Position numbers and translations under genes: made by a program. From the NCBI GenBank assembly GCA_964618405.1, contig CAZUAY010000188.1:1-7890 (forward strand): 7,890 nucleotides of DNA, read 5' to 3'. Origin of the DNA: JBBQIY01 sp964618405 (lineage in GTDB: Bacteria > Verrucomicrobiota > Kiritimatiellia > RFP12 > UBA3636). Shown piece after piece: positions 1 to 7,117 of this stretch (positions are counted from its first letter, which is position 1; the number at the start of each line of letters is the position of its first letter). Below the pieces are notes generated by a model. That model was given only the letters and a program-made list of their open reading frames with translations. It was not told the origin of the DNA and ran no database searches.

Positions 1-1464
1 AGCATTCCAGACGGGCAAGGCCTGAGCTTTAAACCCAATCCCAGTCCATACGATACGCTGGCAGGCGCACGCGATCAGGCGGCCGAACAGGGCGAGGTGG
101 CCTCAAAGCCAATGCTGCAGGCGGACTTGTGGGACAACCGCAGCGTGTTCACGGGGCTCCTGCTAAGCTACGAGCAAACCGGCGACAAGAAAGCCTTTGA
201 GGCCGCGCGCCGGATGGTCCAGCAATTAAAGGAGCTGGCGTATTGGGAGGACGACTGCGCGTACTTCCGTATCATGGGGATTCCCCTCGGCTGGGATCCG
301 GCGCACGCAACCGCTCCCCCGATCATGGGCCAACACATGGGGGGATGGATCTCGCCGCTACTGCATTTCTTCAAGATGACCGGCGATGCGTCCGCGCTCC
401 ATCTGGCCCAAGGGTTGGGAAGTGCCTTCCTGCGAGTCTATCCGGAAACGACGTTGGCCACGGTGAACCCCATCGAACCGATCCTGGGCATGAATTCGCA
501 CTCGGTTTATTTCATGCTCGCAGGGTTGGTGCGCCTCACCCGCATCACCGGCGAGTACCGCTTTCTAGACTGGGCCAAACGGCAGTTCGATGGCATGCTC
601 CTCCACCTGTGCAGCGAGACAGGCTGGACGCAGGAGTTTATGCCGTGGCAAACTTGCGAAGGGAGCCCCAGTTGTGAGACCTGCTCGCTGGCGGATCGCA
701 TTGACACGGATATCCAGCTCGCGCTGGCGGGGTATCCCGAGTATTGGAACGACGCACAGCGCTGCGCCTTCAACTACCTGAAGGAAGCCCAATTGACTGA
801 CACCTCCTGGATGCCGCTCACGGCGACGATGCGGGAAGATTTCTGGATCAGCACCTATCGCATTCGGGAGCGGTCGCTGGGTGCGTATGTCGGCTGGGGT
901 GCGCCCCATGACCTCGTGGATACGAACTCCAGAGCACCGGGCTGTATCCAGAACTGTTGCGGCCCGCATGGTGCCTTTGCCGTTTATCAGCTCTGGCATT
1001 ACGCTGTGCAGAAAAACTCCGATGAGGTTTTCGTGAATCTGGCCTTATCACGCGACACGCCCTGGTGTTCGGTTCTGACGCATGCGCCGGTTCATGGGAA
1101 AATGGAAATATCGATGAAGATCGACGCACCCCTGCACGTCCGGCTTCCAGACTGGGTGGATCCATCCAAAGTCTCCGTTACCGTGGACGGAAAGCCGCAG
1201 ACCTTTGCCATGACGGGCGACTTCGTTAAGACGTCGGGGTACGCCGGTCGCACGGTCGTCGTGGAATACCCCATGCGTCACGAAAAGCGCTCTGAGAAAA
1301 TAGCGGGGAAGACCTACACCACGTTATGGTTGGACGATTACGTCATGAACATCGAGCCCGGCGGCGGCGTAGCACCGCTTTATCAGCGCGATATCAAGAC
1401 CATTGCAACAACTTATGATCGCAGCCCAGTCTGGCCGCAAGCTATAGACGAGATGGAGTGGTAA
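1..1464 (+). CDS. GH127-like glycoside hydrolase (beta-L-arabinofuranosidase superfamily), 5'-truncated by window edge
   Basis: The frame is open from base 1, so the gene starts before the window; the GTG at 97 lies mid-domain and is not the start. The visible 487 residues resemble the GH127 family, retaining-type enzymes that remove beta-L-arabinofuranosyl or related sugars using a zinc-bound cysteine nucleophile. Numbering from base 1, the N-terminal part is helical with the aromatic and Gly/Asp-rich turns of an alpha/alpha barrel (LWDNR near 43, GMNSHS near 163, TGEYRFLDWA). Glu226 and Cys228 (SCETCSLAD) and the pair Cys319-Cys320 (NCCGPHG) match the Glu, Cys and Cys-Cys that bind zinc in GH127; Cys319 would be the nucleophile. 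The C-terminal third has beta-sandwich features (HVRLPDWV, VTVDGKPQTF, VVVEYPM). CCGPHG differs from the usual CCPPN, so substrate is uncertain and a sister family is possible. Signal peptide status cannot be seen. It lies 24 bases before the next gene, probably in the same operon. Confidence 0.72.
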   Translation, partial: SIPDGQGLSFKPNPSPYDTLAGARDQAAEQGEVASKPMLQADLWDNRSVFTGLLLSYEQTGDKKAFEAARRMVQQLKELAYWEDDCAYFRIMGIPLGWDPAHATAPPIMGQHMGGWISPLLHFFKMTGDASALHLAQGLGSAFLRVYPETTLATVNPIEPILGMNSHSVYFMLAGLVRLTRITGEYRFLDWAKRQFDGMLLHLCSETGWTQEFMPWQTCEGSPSCETCSLADRIDTDIQLALAGYPEYWNDAQRCAFNYLKEAQLTDTSWMPLTATMREDFWISTYRIRERSLGAYVGWGAPHDLVDTNSRAPGCIQNCCGPHGAFAVYQLWHYAVQKNSDEVFVNLALSRDTPWCSVLTHAPVHGKMEISMKIDAPLHVRLPDWVDPSKVSVTVDGKPQTFAMTGDFVKTSGYAGRTVVVEYPMRHEKRSEKIAGKTYTTLWLDDYVMNIEPGGGVAPLYQRDIKTIATTYDRSPVWPQAIDEMEW

Positions 1465-1488
1465 GCCCGTTTATATGGAAAAATTATT

Positions 1489-2580
1489 ATGAAAATCAAG
1501 AAATTGGGTTTGCCGTTCGGTGCAGCAGGTTTGACACTTGCGATAACGCTGTTTTGGGTCGGATCTGGGATGGCGAAACAACCCGCGTCCTCTATCAACT
1601 TTCACGAACTTTACCAATCAAACTTGGGTGAAGGGCAACTTGCGGACGGGAAATATGCCGAAGCCATTGCAACGTATACAACGCTTGCCGCCGACACGAA
1701 GGATCCGGTATTGGCGGCTTTGGGCAAGGCTCGTGCCGCAGTAGCACTCGGTCTCCAAGATGGCCAGTACGAAGCAGGCTTGGCGCAGGCTCGAACCGTA
1801 ACGGATCGAGCCTACGCAGTTCAAGCCTGCATGCAGTTGATGTTCGCGAAGGAAGACTTTCAAAGGCTGGTCGACGAGTATCGTGATGAAAAAATTGCCG
1901 ACTGGCCGGAGCGTACTCTGCCAAGTCTCCCGAAGGTCGGCAGGGAAGATGTCCGGGCCCTCGCTCTGTTCGACCGAGGCCGCGCCCTCCTTCGCATTGG
2001 CGAAACACAGACAGCCGCACGCGACATCGATCAAGCAAGCGAATTTGCTGGGCGGAATCGAAAATTGACTATCCTATCTTTCCTAGCCAAGGACGTGTAC
2101 ACCCAAGCACTGAAGGATACGGACAAGACCTTCGAAACCAATAGGCGCATCGTTGAGTTGGACGCAGGGTTTGCCGCCACCTTCCATGCAGGGCTTTCGG
2201 CCGCCCAACACCTCCGCGAGCGGAAACGCTATGATGAAGCGTTGGATGTTCTGGCACACTTCCCGTGGCGTACGATGAGTGGCTATTGGTTTGCCGCATT
2301 CGCGAATTCCGTTGCGAAAACCCTCTCTGATGCGGGACGGTTTGCCGAAGCAGCCGATGTCTATCGCTCTCTCGCGGAAGCGGGTGAAAAGAAGGCCGAC
2401 AGTAACCAATGCAGTGCGGCGGCAGTGCAATGGGGTCGAATGCTGGCTGCCACTGGAAACCTCGAAGTTGCAAAAACCGTTTTCGAGGCACTGCTTGCCC
2501 GCGACAACACGTCAAAAACCGTTCGTCAACAAGCAGAAGCGGCATTGGCTGAGCTTGCGCAACCGAATCAGAAAGACTAA
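1489..2580 (+). CDS. Exported TPR-like repeat protein of unknown function
   Basis: A 363-residue protein with a basic start (MKIKK), a hydrophobic stretch at about residues 7-25 and a GMA cleavage-like site near 29, so it is probably Sec-exported and periplasmic or membrane-anchored. The rest is almost entirely helical with TPR-like units: about 41-68 (ADGKYAEAIATY), 158-190 (ALFDRGRALLRIGETQTAA), 230-256 (ERKRYDEALDVL), 270-297 (SDAGRFAEAADVYRSL) and 307-338 (AATGNLEVAKTVFEALL). No catalytic motif is visible. TPR folds usually bind peptides or partner proteins, so a scaffold or binding role is the cautious inference. The ATG at 1489 is preceded by GGAA at 1477-1480, 8 bases away, a weak ribosome-binding site. 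It sits between two glycoside hydrolase genes, 24 bases after one and 20 before the other, implying co-transcription. Its true role is unknown. Confidence 0.8.
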   Translation: MKIKKLGLPFGAAGLTLAITLFWVGSGMAKQPASSINFHELYQSNLGEGQLADGKYAEAIATYTTLAADTKDPVLAALGKARAAVALGLQDGQYEAGLAQARTVTDRAYAVQACMQLMFAKEDFQRLVDEYRDEKIADWPERTLPSLPKVGREDVRALALFDRGRALLRIGETQTAARDIDQASEFAGRNRKLTILSFLAKDVYTQALKDTDKTFETNRRIVELDAGFAATFHAGLSAAQHLRERKRYDEALDVLAHFPWRTMSGYWFAAFANSVAKTLSDAGRFAEAADVYRSLAEAGEKKADSNQCSAAAVQWGRMLAATGNLEVAKTVFEALLARDNTSKTVRQQAEAALAELAQPNQKD

Positions 2581-2600
2581 CCCACCATGATCTTTTCTCT

Positions 2601-5600
2601 ATGGCTGAATACAATCCATTTCCTCAAATGATCCCTCAGCGAGTGGATAAGATCCTTGAAACGCTGGCGCAAAACCGCTGGCGTGCGCCCCAGACGGTGG
2701 ACGTTTGGGGTGGCCCAATGAACCCCAAACCGCTTCCTTTGAGCAGTGCGAAGCAACAGACGCTCGCACCAGTCAAGCCAGGAGATCGCTTCGGGCCGAT
2801 CCTGAAGGATCTCCGGGTCGACCCTCAGGCCTGGACGCAGCGCTGGTTTCACGTCGTGTTCCCTCCGGCCAAACCCACCGAGAAAGGCATGCGGTTCTTT
2901 CACTGGGACTGCCGCGGCGAGCATACGGTCTATTATCAAGACACGCCTTGGTCGGGTCTCGACTTGGCGCATACCTATTGTCGGTTGCCGGATGAAGGTG
3001 GGGAGTTTTGGATCGATTGCGCCGCCTATCAAACCTCGATGGAAGCCCGCGGCAAAAAACCTGATGCGTACGGGATGCTCTTTGAAAACGCTTGGATCGC
3101 CTGTCGCAACCAAGCGGTCTGGGACGTTTACTGGGATCTGGCGACGCTTACCCTCTTGCTCAAGCAATTGCTGAAAGAGATTGGGTGGAAGACGTGGATT
3201 GCGGGTCGCCGTCCGCCAATCGCGAAGTGCGATCCGTTTCTGCGGCGTCTGCTCGGCGAACTCGACATCGCCTGCGATGCGTATGAGGGCGAGGGCGGTT
3301 TGGCCGCCCTATCGGATTGTCTCGCTGCTATCTATCGCCGGTTCCCAGCCGAGAACTGGGCACTGGAAGCCACCTATGTCGGCCATTCTCATTTAGATCT
3401 CGTCTGGAATTGGCCTGAGAATGAAGGTCGTCGCAAAGGGATCCATACAGCGGCGACCATGCTGCGTCTCTTGGAAGAATATCCCGAGTTCATTTTCATG
3501 TGGACACAGCCAGCACTCTATCAGGCGATTGAACGCATGGAGCCGCGTTTAAGCGAACAGATCGCGGCGCGAATTAAAGAAGGACGGTGGGAAGCCACGG
3601 GCGGGATGTGGGTCGAGGCGGACAATAATATCCCGTGCGGCGAGGCACTCGCCCGCTCGTTCTATAGTGGACAACAGGCGTTCAAGCGCCTGAAAGGCAC
3701 TTATTCAACCGTGCTGTGGCTAGTCGATGTATTCGGCTATTCCGCTTGCCTGCCCAAGGTAATGTCCCTATCTGGAATCGTCGGGTTTGTCACCCAGAAA
3801 GCCGCATGGTCCGATACGAACACATTTCCATACGAGAGCTTTATTTGGCGTAGCCCGGGCGGCGGCGAGGTCATGGCACGTCAGTTTGCAGTCGATAACC
3901 TTGTTGACAATTTAACGGGCGAAGACCCGTTAGGAATCGAAGAGGCGCGGAACTATCGGCAGGCCGATGTCCACCCGGAGTTTATCCTCTATAACGGCGT
4001 AGGAGATGGTGGAGGTGGCACGCTGGTCGATGCCTGTGAGATGATGCGACGGATGCGAAATCTGGCAAAGGTTCCGCGTACGTCCTGGGGCCGCGCGGAA
4101 GACTTTTTCGAACGCATGAAAGCGGTTCGCGACAGATTACCTGTTTATGAAGGTGAAATTTATTTGGAATGCCATCGCGGCGTCTACACTACGCAGAGCG
4201 AATTCAAACGGCTCTATCGCCGAGCCGAACGGGGTGCGCAAGCGTTAGAAGCGGTCAGAACGCTGACGGGTAAGGGCAAGCCGGACACAGAAGCGTGGGA
4301 GCGGCTTTGCTTTGCTCAGTTTCACGATCTGTTGCCGGGGACCTCATCGCATTTGGTATACTCGGAAATGACACCGGAAGTGAAACGTCTGGGGGATGTG
4401 GCCTTCCAGCATGCCGTCGAGGAGCTTTCGGATCCTCACGGCGAACCGGTCGTTTTCAATCAACTCGCAATTCCCCGGCGCGTGGTCGTCGATCTAACCG
4501 CAAGCGCAGAGGGCGCTGCACAGCACCAACTCACGGGTCAATTGCTTGCGATGTACGAATTACCTGGGCTGGGAACGAAAGCCCTTGCGGATTCCATGAC
4601 CCTCGATCCTGCCGTCTGGAAAGTTTCGCCGCGATGTCTCGACAATGGAGTACTGTGCGCGACATTCGATGATGTCGGCCAGATCACGCGGTTGAAGGTT
4701 GATGGCGTGGATGTGCTGGAAGCACCTGCTGGGTTCGTTCTTTATCCGGATAACCCCACCCGGCACAAGGCGTGGGACATTGAACGCTATTCGTTCTCGT
4801 TGGGGAAGGCGGCGACGGACAAGCTGGCGCTTGAAGTAGTGGAGGCTGGGCCGGTTCGTGCGTGTTTGCGCGGTACAAGTGCCATCGGAGAAAAAAGCGA
4901 ACTAACCGTCAGCTACATTCTCGAAGCCGATTCGCCTTGGCTGCGGATCGAAGTCGCCATTAGCTGGCAAGAAAAGCATACCTTGCTTAAATACCATTTC
5001 CCCACACCTTTCAAGAGCGGACGCGCTGTTTTTGGAGGCCCCTTTGGAAGCGTCGCAAGACCCCAAGTGCCGGGAGATGTTTCGGGCGAGGCCATGTGGG
5101 AAGTGCCCGCCAATCGATGGGCGACGATAGGCGATGACCACGAGGGCTTGGCTCTCATCACGGAAGCTAAATACGGCTTTTCGTGTCGGTCAGGCAACAT
5201 GGGGCTTTCGCTGCTCCGCTCACCCGACTCCCCAGATCCTTTCGCTGATATAGGTTCTCACGTCATCCAATTCGCCGTGGGGCGTCATTCTGCGTTTTCC
5301 TCACCGGAACGGCCTAGCGCAGCGCACGCGGCGGAAACACTTTTCGCCGAACCCCTCCTGTACCGCGGGTCGGTGCGAGAAGCGCCGTTTGTCCTCGAAG
5401 CGTTTGGGAGCCTTGTCCCGGCCTGGATCTTGCCCAATCCGGAAGGCGAAGGCTATCTCATTCGTGCGCATGAAACCGTTGGGGTGCGCGGTGAGGCGAC
5501 GCTACGCTTCGTTCAATCGCCAAACGCGGTTTCCCTCGTCGACCTGCTAGGACGCACCTTGCGAACACTCGATCTCGATGACAGAGTAACCCAAGTGTCG

Positions 5601-5639
5601 TATGGCCCATACGACATCCTGAGCATTCTGGTTACCTGA
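2601..5639 (+). CDS. GH38 alpha-mannosidase (Ams1-like architecture)
   Basis: A 1012-residue enzyme that should hydrolyse alpha-mannosides from the non-reducing end by a retaining, zinc-dependent mechanism; the length is normal for the Ams1-type branch. Residues 1 to about 255 are an N-terminal beta-rich and helical region. The GH38 catalytic domain starts at about 258 with GHSHLDLVW, where His264 and Asp266 are zinc ligands. Asp376 in WLVDVFGYS is the nucleophile and a zinc ligand. Asp469 in GDGGGG sits where the acid/base residue is expected. ECHRGVYTTQSEFKRLYRRAE (from about 524) is the helical mid-domain, and His575 in QFHDLLPGTS is the last zinc ligand. The remainder (about 600-1012) is the beta-sandwich C-terminal region. 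There is no signal peptide, so it is probably cytoplasmic and acts on imported oligosaccharides. No Shine-Dalgarno sequence is visible before ATG 2601; the next in-frame ATG is at 2628. It is the last gene of the likely three-gene operon. Confidence 0.95.
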   Translation: MAEYNPFPQMIPQRVDKILETLAQNRWRAPQTVDVWGGPMNPKPLPLSSAKQQTLAPVKPGDRFGPILKDLRVDPQAWTQRWFHVVFPPAKPTEKGMRFFHWDCRGEHTVYYQDTPWSGLDLAHTYCRLPDEGGEFWIDCAAYQTSMEARGKKPDAYGMLFENAWIACRNQAVWDVYWDLATLTLLLKQLLKEIGWKTWIAGRRPPIAKCDPFLRRLLGELDIACDAYEGEGGLAALSDCLAAIYRRFPAENWALEATYVGHSHLDLVWNWPENEGRRKGIHTAATMLRLLEEYPEFIFMWTQPALYQAIERMEPRLSEQIAARIKEGRWEATGGMWVEADNNIPCGEALARSFYSGQQAFKRLKGTYSTVLWLVDVFGYSACLPKVMSLSGIVGFVTQKAAWSDTNTFPYESFIWRSPGGGEVMARQFAVDNLVDNLTGEDPLGIEEARNYRQADVHPEFILYNGVGDGGGGTLVDACEMMRRMRNLAKVPRTSWGRAEDFFERMKAVRDRLPVYEGEIYLECHRGVYTTQSEFKRLYRRAERGAQALEAVRTLTGKGKPDTEAWERLCFAQFHDLLPGTSSHLVYSEMTPEVKRLGDVAFQHAVEELSDPHGEPVVFNQLAIPRRVVVDLTASAEGAAQHQLTGQLLAMYELPGLGTKALADSMTLDPAVWKVSPRCLDNGVLCATFDDVGQITRLKVDGVDVLEAPAGFVLYPDNPTRHKAWDIERYSFSLGKAATDKLALEVVEAGPVRACLRGTSAIGEKSELTVSYILEADSPWLRIEVAISWQEKHTLLKYHFPTPFKSGRAVFGGPFGSVARPQVPGDVSGEAMWEVPANRWATIGDDHEGLALITEAKYGFSCRSGNMGLSLLRSPDSPDPFADIGSHVIQFAVGRHSAFSSPERPSAAHAAETLFAEPLLYRGSVREAPFVLEAFGSLVPAWILPNPEGEGYLIRAHETVGVRGEATLRFVQSPNAVSLVDLLGRTLRTLDLDDRVTQVSYGPYDILSILVT

Positions 5640-5709
5640 ATTCGGCCCGAACGACGCCCAGATTCCTTGCCTATAACTTTAGTTCGTCAAGCAGTGATCG
5701 TAACGAACA

Positions 5710-5761
5710 GAGCGGGGACATTCCTGTCCCCGACACGACGGGGGTTGGAAAACCCCCGCTC
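5710..5761. repeat. Two-hairpin palindromic element with potential three-way-junction fold
   Basis: This lies between the convergent GH38 and LOG genes. Hairpin 1 is GGGGACA (5714-5720), loop TTCC, TGTCCCC (5725-5731). Hairpin 2 is GGGGGTT (5740-5746), loop GGAA, AACCCCC (5751-5757). GAGC (5710-5713) pairs with GCTC (5758-5761) and closes the whole into a three-way junction, with only GACACGAC (5732-5739) as linker. An alternative fold pairs the eight bases 5710-5717 with 5754-5761. The loops TTCC and GGAA are complementary. There is no following T-run in either direction, so it is not a classic intrinsic terminator, though it could protect 3' ends of both converging transcripts. The compact form suggests a dispersed intergenic repeat, which this window alone cannot show. 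Confidence 0.7.
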
Positions 5762-5850
5762 CGTTTGCTTCGCCTGTCCTCCTCGTCCTCGATCCATACC
5801 AAAAGTTACCCATCGTTTTTTCGCGGACGCGGCCGCGCAGAGGGCTTGCC

Positions 5851-5864
5851 TGTGCACGTGCACA
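5851..5864. repeat. Perfect 14-bp palindrome at the 3' end of the LOG gene
   Basis: TGTGCACGTGCACA is identical to its reverse complement and has CACGTG at its centre. It lies three bases beyond the stop codon of the - strand LOG gene. It could be a dimeric protein-binding site or a weak 3' hairpin; as RNA it could form only a short stem with a small loop and has no T-run. A 10-bp palindrome (CGCGGCCGCG, 5828-5837) lies nearby. Function is unassigned. Confidence 0.4.
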
Positions 5865-5867
5865 ATG

Positions 5868-6434
5868 CTAAACGGCTGCGTTGAGCCGATCGAGCAGATC
5901 CGCTGGTGTCGATTCAGCTATGATAAGCTGGCTATCACTTTCGTTTGTATAGCCCACGGCGATCGTGTGCGACAAAAATGCCAAAAGATCGTCGAAGTAC
6001 CCGTTGACGTTTAAAATACCAATCGGATGGCGATGGCCGCCGCTGTGAACCTTGCGCATCGCTGCTGAATCGAAAAGCTCATCGAGTGTGCCGAAACTTC
6101 CCGGTAATGCCACGATAGCATCGCAGCGACGTATCATCTCGGCTTTACGCGCCGACAGATTCTCCACACAAATCGTTTCCGTGAGCTCTGGGTGAAGATA
6201 TTCTTCACGCAAGCTCTTGGTAAATACGCCAACCACTTTACCACCTTGCGACAACATGGCATCCGCTAGTACCTTCATGGTTCCGATTCCAGATCCTCCA
6301 TAAACAAGCGTGATGCCGTTAGCCGCTAAAATCCCGGCGAGATCCGTCGCGGCACAATCGTAAGCAGGATCCTCTACACGTTGCGAGCCACAGTAAACGG
6401 TAAGCGCGCGAATTTTCGGATACGTATTCTTCAG
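5868..6434 (-). CDS. LOG-family nucleoside 5'-monophosphate phosphoribohydrolase, non-canonical start
   Basis: Members of the LOG (TIGR00730, 'lysine decarboxylase-like') family cleave the N-glycosidic bond of nucleoside 5'-monophosphates, releasing free base and ribose 5-phosphate; plant LOG activates cytokinins. With CTG at 6434-6432 as codon 1 the protein has 188 residues, normal for the family. It shows the N-terminal strand LTVYCGSQ (11-18), the nucleotide loop VYGGSGIGTM (44-53), the Arg96-Lys97 pair (SARKAEM) and the signature LPGSFGTLDE (110-119) with Glu119 retained. The usual PGG is PGS here, and the next stretch (MRKVHSGGHRHP) is unlike the common WAQLGIHKKP. The first in-frame ATG (6278) lies inside the GGSGIGTM motif and cannot be the start. 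No ATG, GTG or TTG exists between it and the upstream in-frame stop at 6471-6473. CTG overlaps the nth stop (CTGA) and has AAGAAAGG 12 bases upstream; ATT at 6413-6411 is the alternative. The family call is firm; start and substrate are not. Confidence 0.87.
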   Translation of the reverse strand: MKNTYPKIRALTVYCGSQRVEDPAYDCAATDLAGILAANGITLVYGGSGIGTMKVLADAMLSQGGKVVGVFTKSLREEYLHPELTETICVENLSARKAEMIRRCDAIVALPGSFGTLDELFDSAAMRKVHSGGHRHPIGILNVNGYFDDLLAFLSHTIAVGYTNESDSQLIIAESTPADLLDRLNAAV

Positions 6435-7117
6435 GGTTTCACCGTGCCTTTCTTGCCGCGCTTGATCGGTTCAGGATCGTAGGAATCACAAAACCACGCA
6501 AGGAAGCACCCAGCGCACTTCGGTCGCAGCGGCGTGCAACGGCGCTGGCCGAAAGAGACAAAACAGGCGTTCCACGTCTTCCATAAAGCAAGGGGAAGGA
6601 TCTCGCGAAGTTTCATTTCGGTCTCGAACGGAGTTTTCGTCTTAATCAAACCCAATCGGTTGGTGATCCGATGAACGTGTACATCAACGCAAATTGCTGG
6701 TTTGTCGAAGGCGACCGCTACGACAAGATTGGCGGTCTTACGGCCCACACCGGGAAGCTCGCAGAGCTCCTCAACGGTTTCCGGAATTTTACCGCCAAAT
6801 TTTGCGTCGATGACATCTGGAAGTTTCTTCAGTGCCAGCGCCTTCTGATGGTAAAAACCAACCGGATAAATCAACGCTTCAATCTCCTCGACGCTTTTCT
6901 TCCGTAAGTCAGCGAACCCCTTGACGACAGGAAAAAGCTTTGTCGTAATAACCATCGCAGTCGTCTCATCACGCGTCCGTGCACTCAAAATGGTTGCGAT
7001 CAAGATCTTAAACGGGTTATCTTCTTGCGCACCAATGAGGTCAATGATGGGAGCCGGATGAGCTTTAAAATCTTCCATCAACAGTCGGTGAACCTCAGCG
7101 ATGTCTTCTATCTTCAT
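6431..7117 (-). CDS. nth: Endonuclease III (DNA glycosylase/AP lyase)
   Basis: A bifunctional base-excision-repair enzyme that removes oxidised pyrimidines and nicks the abasic site by beta-elimination. The 228 residues match the family length. The helix-hairpin-helix is LPGVGRKTAN (121-130) with the Schiff-base lysine at Lys127. The catalytic aspartate is Asp145 in VDVHVHRITNR. The C-terminal [4Fe-4S] loop is complete: Cys194, Cys201, Cys204 and Cys210, with C-x6-C-x2-C-x5-C spacing. The early motif LSARTRDETT (44-53) replaces the LSAQATD of E. coli; as I recall, this variant is more often seen in archaeal-type and some bacterial homologues. The ATG overlaps the stop of the upstream lipoprotein gene (ATGA, 7114-7117) and is preceded by AAGGAG. 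The stop overlaps the proposed CTG start of the LOG gene, so expression is probably coupled on both sides. Confidence 0.95.
   Translation of the reverse strand: MKIEDIAEVHRLLMEDFKAHPAPIIDLIGAQEDNPFKILIATILSARTRDETTAMVITTKLFPVVKGFADLRKKSVEEIEALIYPVGFYHQKALALKKLPDVIDAKFGGKIPETVEELCELPGVGRKTANLVVAVAFDKPAICVDVHVHRITNRLGLIKTKTPFETEMKLREILPLALWKTWNACFVSFGQRRCTPLRPKCAGCFLAWFCDSYDPEPIKRGKKGTVKP

Noticed and set aside
565..999. 144-codon - strand ORF opposite the GH127-like gene
   Set aside because: It lies over the conserved ETC and CC active-site region of the + strand protein, which explains the open frame.
1475..1492. Five-codon minicistron (ATG to TGA) overlapping the start of the TPR gene
   Set aside because: Too short to distinguish from chance in an AT-rich spacer; its GGAA serves better as a weak ribosome-binding site for ATG 1489.
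2577..3167. 196-codon - strand ORF inside the GH38 gene
   Set aside because: It is antisense to the N-terminal part of a well-supported GH38 protein; its composition is that of a shadow frame.
5641..5651. TTCGGCCCGAA as a terminator for GH38
   Set aside because: Only a 5-bp symmetry around one base with no T-run; a stable hairpin is not possible.
5667..6014. 115-codon + strand ORF over the intergenic region and the 3' end of the LOG gene
   Set aside because: It crosses the palindromic element and lies antisense to conserved LOG sequence; its translation is Cys/Arg-rich with no family resemblance.
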